Below, piece after piece: positions 60,825 through 64,000 of a stretch of DNA of 64,000 bases (position 1 is its first letter; each line of letters starts with the position of its first letter). The stretch spans positions 2,440,501 through 2,504,500 of the forward strand of contig OX359189.1 in the NCBI GenBank assembly GCA_947172415.1. The letters run 5' to 3'. Below the pieces are notes generated by a model that had not been told where the DNA came from, did no database searches, and saw nothing but the letters and a program-made list of their open reading frames with translations. The position numbers were made by a program, and so were the translations under genes. The stretch is from Chondrosia reniformis. Lineage: Eukaryota; Porifera; Demospongiae; Chondrillida; Chondrillidae.

Positions 60825-60965
60825 GTGAGGCGGGAGGGCGGTCCTTGTTTCTAGGGGTGTACCTGTTGTTGCTAAGGTGTGGGCGTACCTGCTTTACTAT
60901 ATATTCGACAGTGCTAAACATCTAATGCACTACCAGCTGTTGCTCTTCCAGTTTCACAAGCTATC
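60825..60965 (+). promoter_or_regulatory. Promoter region of receptor 8
   Basis: Same elements and spacing as upstream of receptor 7, with GGGAGGGCGGTCC, GGGCGTACCTGC and the TATA-like TATATATTCGACAG about 65 bp before the start codon. Confidence 0.6.
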
Positions 60966-62752
60966 ATGAAGGTCTTCTTGTTTGCTGTATTGTGTGTAGC
61001 CATGGTTTATGGTTAGTTGCCAAAGCACTTATTCTACCAGCTGTTAACAAGGACAGGTTTCTAGAGAGTTACATTGTAACAATACTCATCCAGCTGCCCT
61101 CAAGGGAACATCTAACTCTCAACTGATCGATGCTACACATTCGAATAGTCTATACTGATGTCACATGTTTCTATATAGTAACCATTTTGTTATTCCAGTT
61201 AGAATTAGACATATAGGCTTCTTATCTTTCCTGATACCCTACTGTGAAGCCATCCATATCAGTTGGTGTTGTAGTATTTTGCACAAAGCCTTGATTATAA
61301 AGGACATCTCATGCATGCAGTCAGTTCAAAGGCATCATATTAATGATAATACTCTTTCATCCTTTATTCTTATAGGTCAAACTAGTGGATCCGGAACTAT
61401 TCCAGTTAGAATAGGTGGAGATCCAGATAACCAGCGAGGCTGGGTGGTGGCTACCATTAAAAATGTAGATTACACAGTTTGTAATTCAGTTGATATTGTA
61501 ACAGCTTTTGCAATCTGCAACACTCAGGGATGGCTTGCTGCTACTGACACTGGAACTGCTGGAAATTTTGGGTAACTTATATAGATAGAGTAACGAGTCT
61601 TATGGTAATATGTTATGTATAGTCGTAGATCTGAGATTGCTAATTGCTGACCATTTAGTGTAGAAATTAAATTTTATAATATTAGTCTTGAAGAAACCTC
61701 TCTTATTCTTTGATACATACATACATAGCGGTTTGATAGTATTTGAAAGGTTGTAATACAATAAAATTCCTGTAACTGTTGTCACAAAGTTTACAATATA
61801 ATAATATAGTCATGTCTTACAACTGGCTCAAAGTTTATACGTATATTGCATATTCCAATACCATGTCAACACTGCCTCTAAGATACAGCTCCTTGATCAT
61901 TTGTTAAGTTAAAGTGTTAAATATTAAGGTTACCATATAGGAAAACCGATCTTAAATTGTCAGGTTTTATCATAAAGGGTGGAAGATGTAAGATGGTTGG
62001 TGAGATAGCGTGACCTGCCCTCACTTGTGTGATTGATCTTATATTATTTTCATTTCATATGTATTATGAGCACCTTGTGATCAATAGCTGTAAAACTTTC
62101 ATAATTGCTACATATGAGCATTGCTAACATGATATAGAAAATTGTTTTGGATGCTTCAACATTTATTTAAGCGATGCCACAAGTTTTTGACTCAAATTAC
62201 TAGTTCTTTTATGGTTTCAGGTTCTGTTTTGTACTATTGCAGAATTACAGGCTTCACTGGTGTTCCTACATCATCCATTGCGACATTGAGCTGTGTAGTA
62301 GCAGATACTAGTGGTAATTTGCAATGCAGTTGGACCATGTCTACTGGAACCTGTCCCATTAATAATATAGCTGCTATTAACTGTCGTAAGTTAATAAGTG
62401 CATGTAACAAGTTACTGGAAGACATGATGGCAAACTTAATTAAAATTATTATTAATGTTCTCTGTCACATCCTACCAATTGTATAATTTAAGAACTATAA
62501 TTATTTGCTACTCTCAGAATCTGCAACAACTTAATTAGTAATGTTTTCTAATATATATTATTTGCTATGATGTACTGTATATACTTATAAACACTTATAT
62601 ACATGTATCTTTTTGCTTTCACAGAATTTAGTGTTGGTCAGGTTGCTGGGATTGTTATTGGAATAATCATTTTTCTTCTGTTGGCCATTGGTTTACCAAT
62701 CGTCTTTGGAGTCTGGTATTACTTTAGGGCTCGTTGTCCTATTTGCAAGTAG
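60966..62752 (+). CDS. SRCR-like single-pass receptor 8, 4 exons, 170 aa
   Basis: Exons 60966-61011, 61376-61571, 62243-62385, 62625-62752; phases 1, 2, 1. Signal peptide MKVFLFAVLCVAMVYG, identical to gene 7; ectodomain IPVRIGGDPDNQRGWVVATI, YTVCNSVDIVTAFAICNTQG, WLAATDTGTAGNFG, STLSC...ATLSCVVAD-type second half, LQCSWTMSTGTC and IAAINC. Exon 3 uses the downstream of two AGs 22 bp apart; only this one keeps frame. Membrane helix VGQVAGIVIGIIIFLLLAIG, then LPIVFGVWYYFRARCPICK. Gene 8 has three extra codons near the mature N-terminus compared with gene 7. The tail is identical to gene 7, suggesting constraint on it. Confidence 0.87.
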
Positions 62753-62979
62753 AAGAGATGTAACCATCTCACTAGTAGCAGAGATGTGACTATCTCAGTA
62801 GTAGAACAGTGCTTACTTATAGTACATAAGGTGTAGTGTGTGCATAGCTTTGTACTGAGTAGTGTATTTGATTGCTTTATGATTTCAGCTGAAAAGTGTT
62901 AAATGCATGCCTTGGCACTAGTATACGCAAGGTATCAATAATAGGAAAGCGATTGCACAACTGTTTCTGATTTTAAAAA

Positions 62980-64000
62980 ATGGCTACCGTGGAGGAGTGG
63001 CAGTTGTTTCTTGAACAACTAGCCACGAAAGATTCACGGTTGCAGAGAGCAATAGCCATTATATTTGGTGCATTAGTAGCTGATGCTTCAGGTAAGTACA
63101 TTATATAGGAATAAAGTGCATGGTAACGAACAGTTTAATCATATATACACGTATACAAATATCGTCAAATGATTTATAGAATAATATTCGAAGTACATAT
63201 ATTATACATGTCTTACAACCAAATTATTATCCATACTTCTTCTCTGTGTCTACCTATTTCTATGGCAACGGACCTTTTTTATAATTTTGAAGCTCCGTGG
63301 AATTTGTTTCCATAGGTCAGCCATTGCATTGGATATACAAGATGGATAGACTAAAGGATGTACTGAGGGGAGTTGATAAACCAGAATTTTTTGAACCATC
63401 AGCTAATCCTTTTTATCAGCTTGAAGTGGGAGCACAAAGCCCTTATGGTGATGAGATGATGGTTGTCTTGGAATCACTGGCATCATGTGATGGTAAGCTT
63501 GATGTATCCATGTATGGGTTATTTGTAAGTAGTAGGAGTACAGTTGAGGCTACGTGATGGTAAATGTTAGGGATACAGTTGAGGCTACGTGAGGTGTATT
63601 GCTTGTATTGCTCTTTTGAGGTGAGCTTTACTCCTTGATCAATTAGGTTTTAATCTGGAACACCTGAAAAAGACCTTTCTTGATAGCTATGCGCCCAATA
63701 TTAAGAGTAGTGTTGAGTACAATGTTTCAATGAAACATGACCCTTCAGTGAAGCTGCCTGTAAAGACTCCTTGGGTTAATATTCTTATCAAACACTTTGT
63801 GAAGGTTTCATTGGATCAAGTTGAAGATACAGGTAAGGGAGGGGTGAGGTGATGCAGACATTCTTACTATTCAGTGCAATTAGATTCACTTTTTATTTAA
63901 CAGGAATACTCCAGAGGTAGGTTTTCATGTACATTATGTAGCTATACATTAAAAACAGTTTGCTATGCATTAATTGTATTTGATAGTTAACTATTATAGA
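62980..64000 (+). CDS. ADP-ribosylglycohydrolase / J1-crystallin-like protein, 5' part
   Basis: Exons 62980-63091, 63316-63492, 63647-63832, probably a 13-nt micro-exon at 63904-63916, then beyond the window. Starts MATVEEWQLFLEQLATKDSR; the family's N-terminal motif is IIFGALVADASGQPLHWIYK (usual form G-x-x-x-G-D-A-x-x-Q-P-x-H-W-I-Y), followed by FFEPSANPFYQLEVGAQSPY, GDEMMVVLESLASCD, and exon 3 with PWVNILIKHF. Enzymes of this superfamily remove ADP-ribose from proteins with Mg2+; J1-crystallin-like members are less well characterised. GALVGDA reads GALVADA here. Its start lies 228 bp after the receptor 8 stop, and the pair was duplicated together. Confidence 0.88.

Noticed and set aside
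54537-61400. An open frame in intron 1 of receptors 7 and 8 reading FLYSNHFVIPVRIRHIGF
   Set aside because: Its conservation is explained by the recent duplication; it has no family similarity and it overlaps the acceptor region of exon 2.
55490-62242. Alternative upstream acceptor for exon 3 of receptors 7 and 8
   Set aside because: The first AG (after TATGGTTTC) lies 22 bp before the second and would shift the frame and remove the conserved cysteines; the second AG keeps frame.

Overview
The window looks like nuclear DNA of an early-branching animal, most likely a demosponge. This is inference: it is AT-rich and compact, its genes have many short GT-AG introns, it has a collagen-like secreted protein and an SRCR-like receptor cluster, it carries many small fold-back elements, and it has no bacterial operon structure. 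Exon chains were rebuilt by hand from splice signals, reading frame and family similarity; for every multi-exon gene that is complete in the window the summed exon lengths are divisible by three.

Region 1 (1-12.5 kb): a ZPR1 zinc-finger gene on the minus strand (12 exons, running off the left end) is head-to-head with an SPFH/band-7-like gene on the plus strand (9 exons, 399 aa); their start codons are 119 bp apart. A single-exon collagen-like secreted protein lies antisense inside ZPR1 intron 1. The introns of these two genes carry six minisatellites with units of about 18-41 bp, one of which copies a real splice donor about 12 times.

Region 2 (12.5-25.4 kb): a glycosyltransferase patch. 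A GT31-type beta-1,3-glycosyltransferase (minus) is followed by two tandem copies of a three-exon type II membrane glycosyltransferase with a DSD motif. Between the copies are a 365 bp near-perfect palindrome, fold-back MITEs and a decayed LINE reverse transcriptase lying between inverted copies of one MITE.

Region 3 (26-30 kb): a five-exon dihydrofolate reductase gene and an unrecognised 280-aa single-exon gene, both minus strand.

Region 4 (30.8-62.8 kb): the most interesting part. Eight plus-strand paralogues share an identical four-exon plan and intron phases (1, 2, 1): signal peptide, two exons that together form a six-cysteine SRCR-like domain, and a last exon with one membrane helix and a tiny tail. 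Genes 1-6 end in a cysteine-packed juxtamembrane tail; genes 7-8 end in a basic tail with CPICK. Genes 5/6 and 7/8 are recent segmental duplications (4.2 and 6.6 kb periods) that carry promoters and neighbours with them. A diversifying family of small single-domain surface receptors such as this is a candidate recognition or innate-immune locus; that role is inference.

Region 5 (63-64 kb): the start of an ADP-ribosylglycohydrolase / J1-crystallin-like gene; a broken copy lies after receptor 7, showing that receptor and hydrolase were duplicated as one unit.
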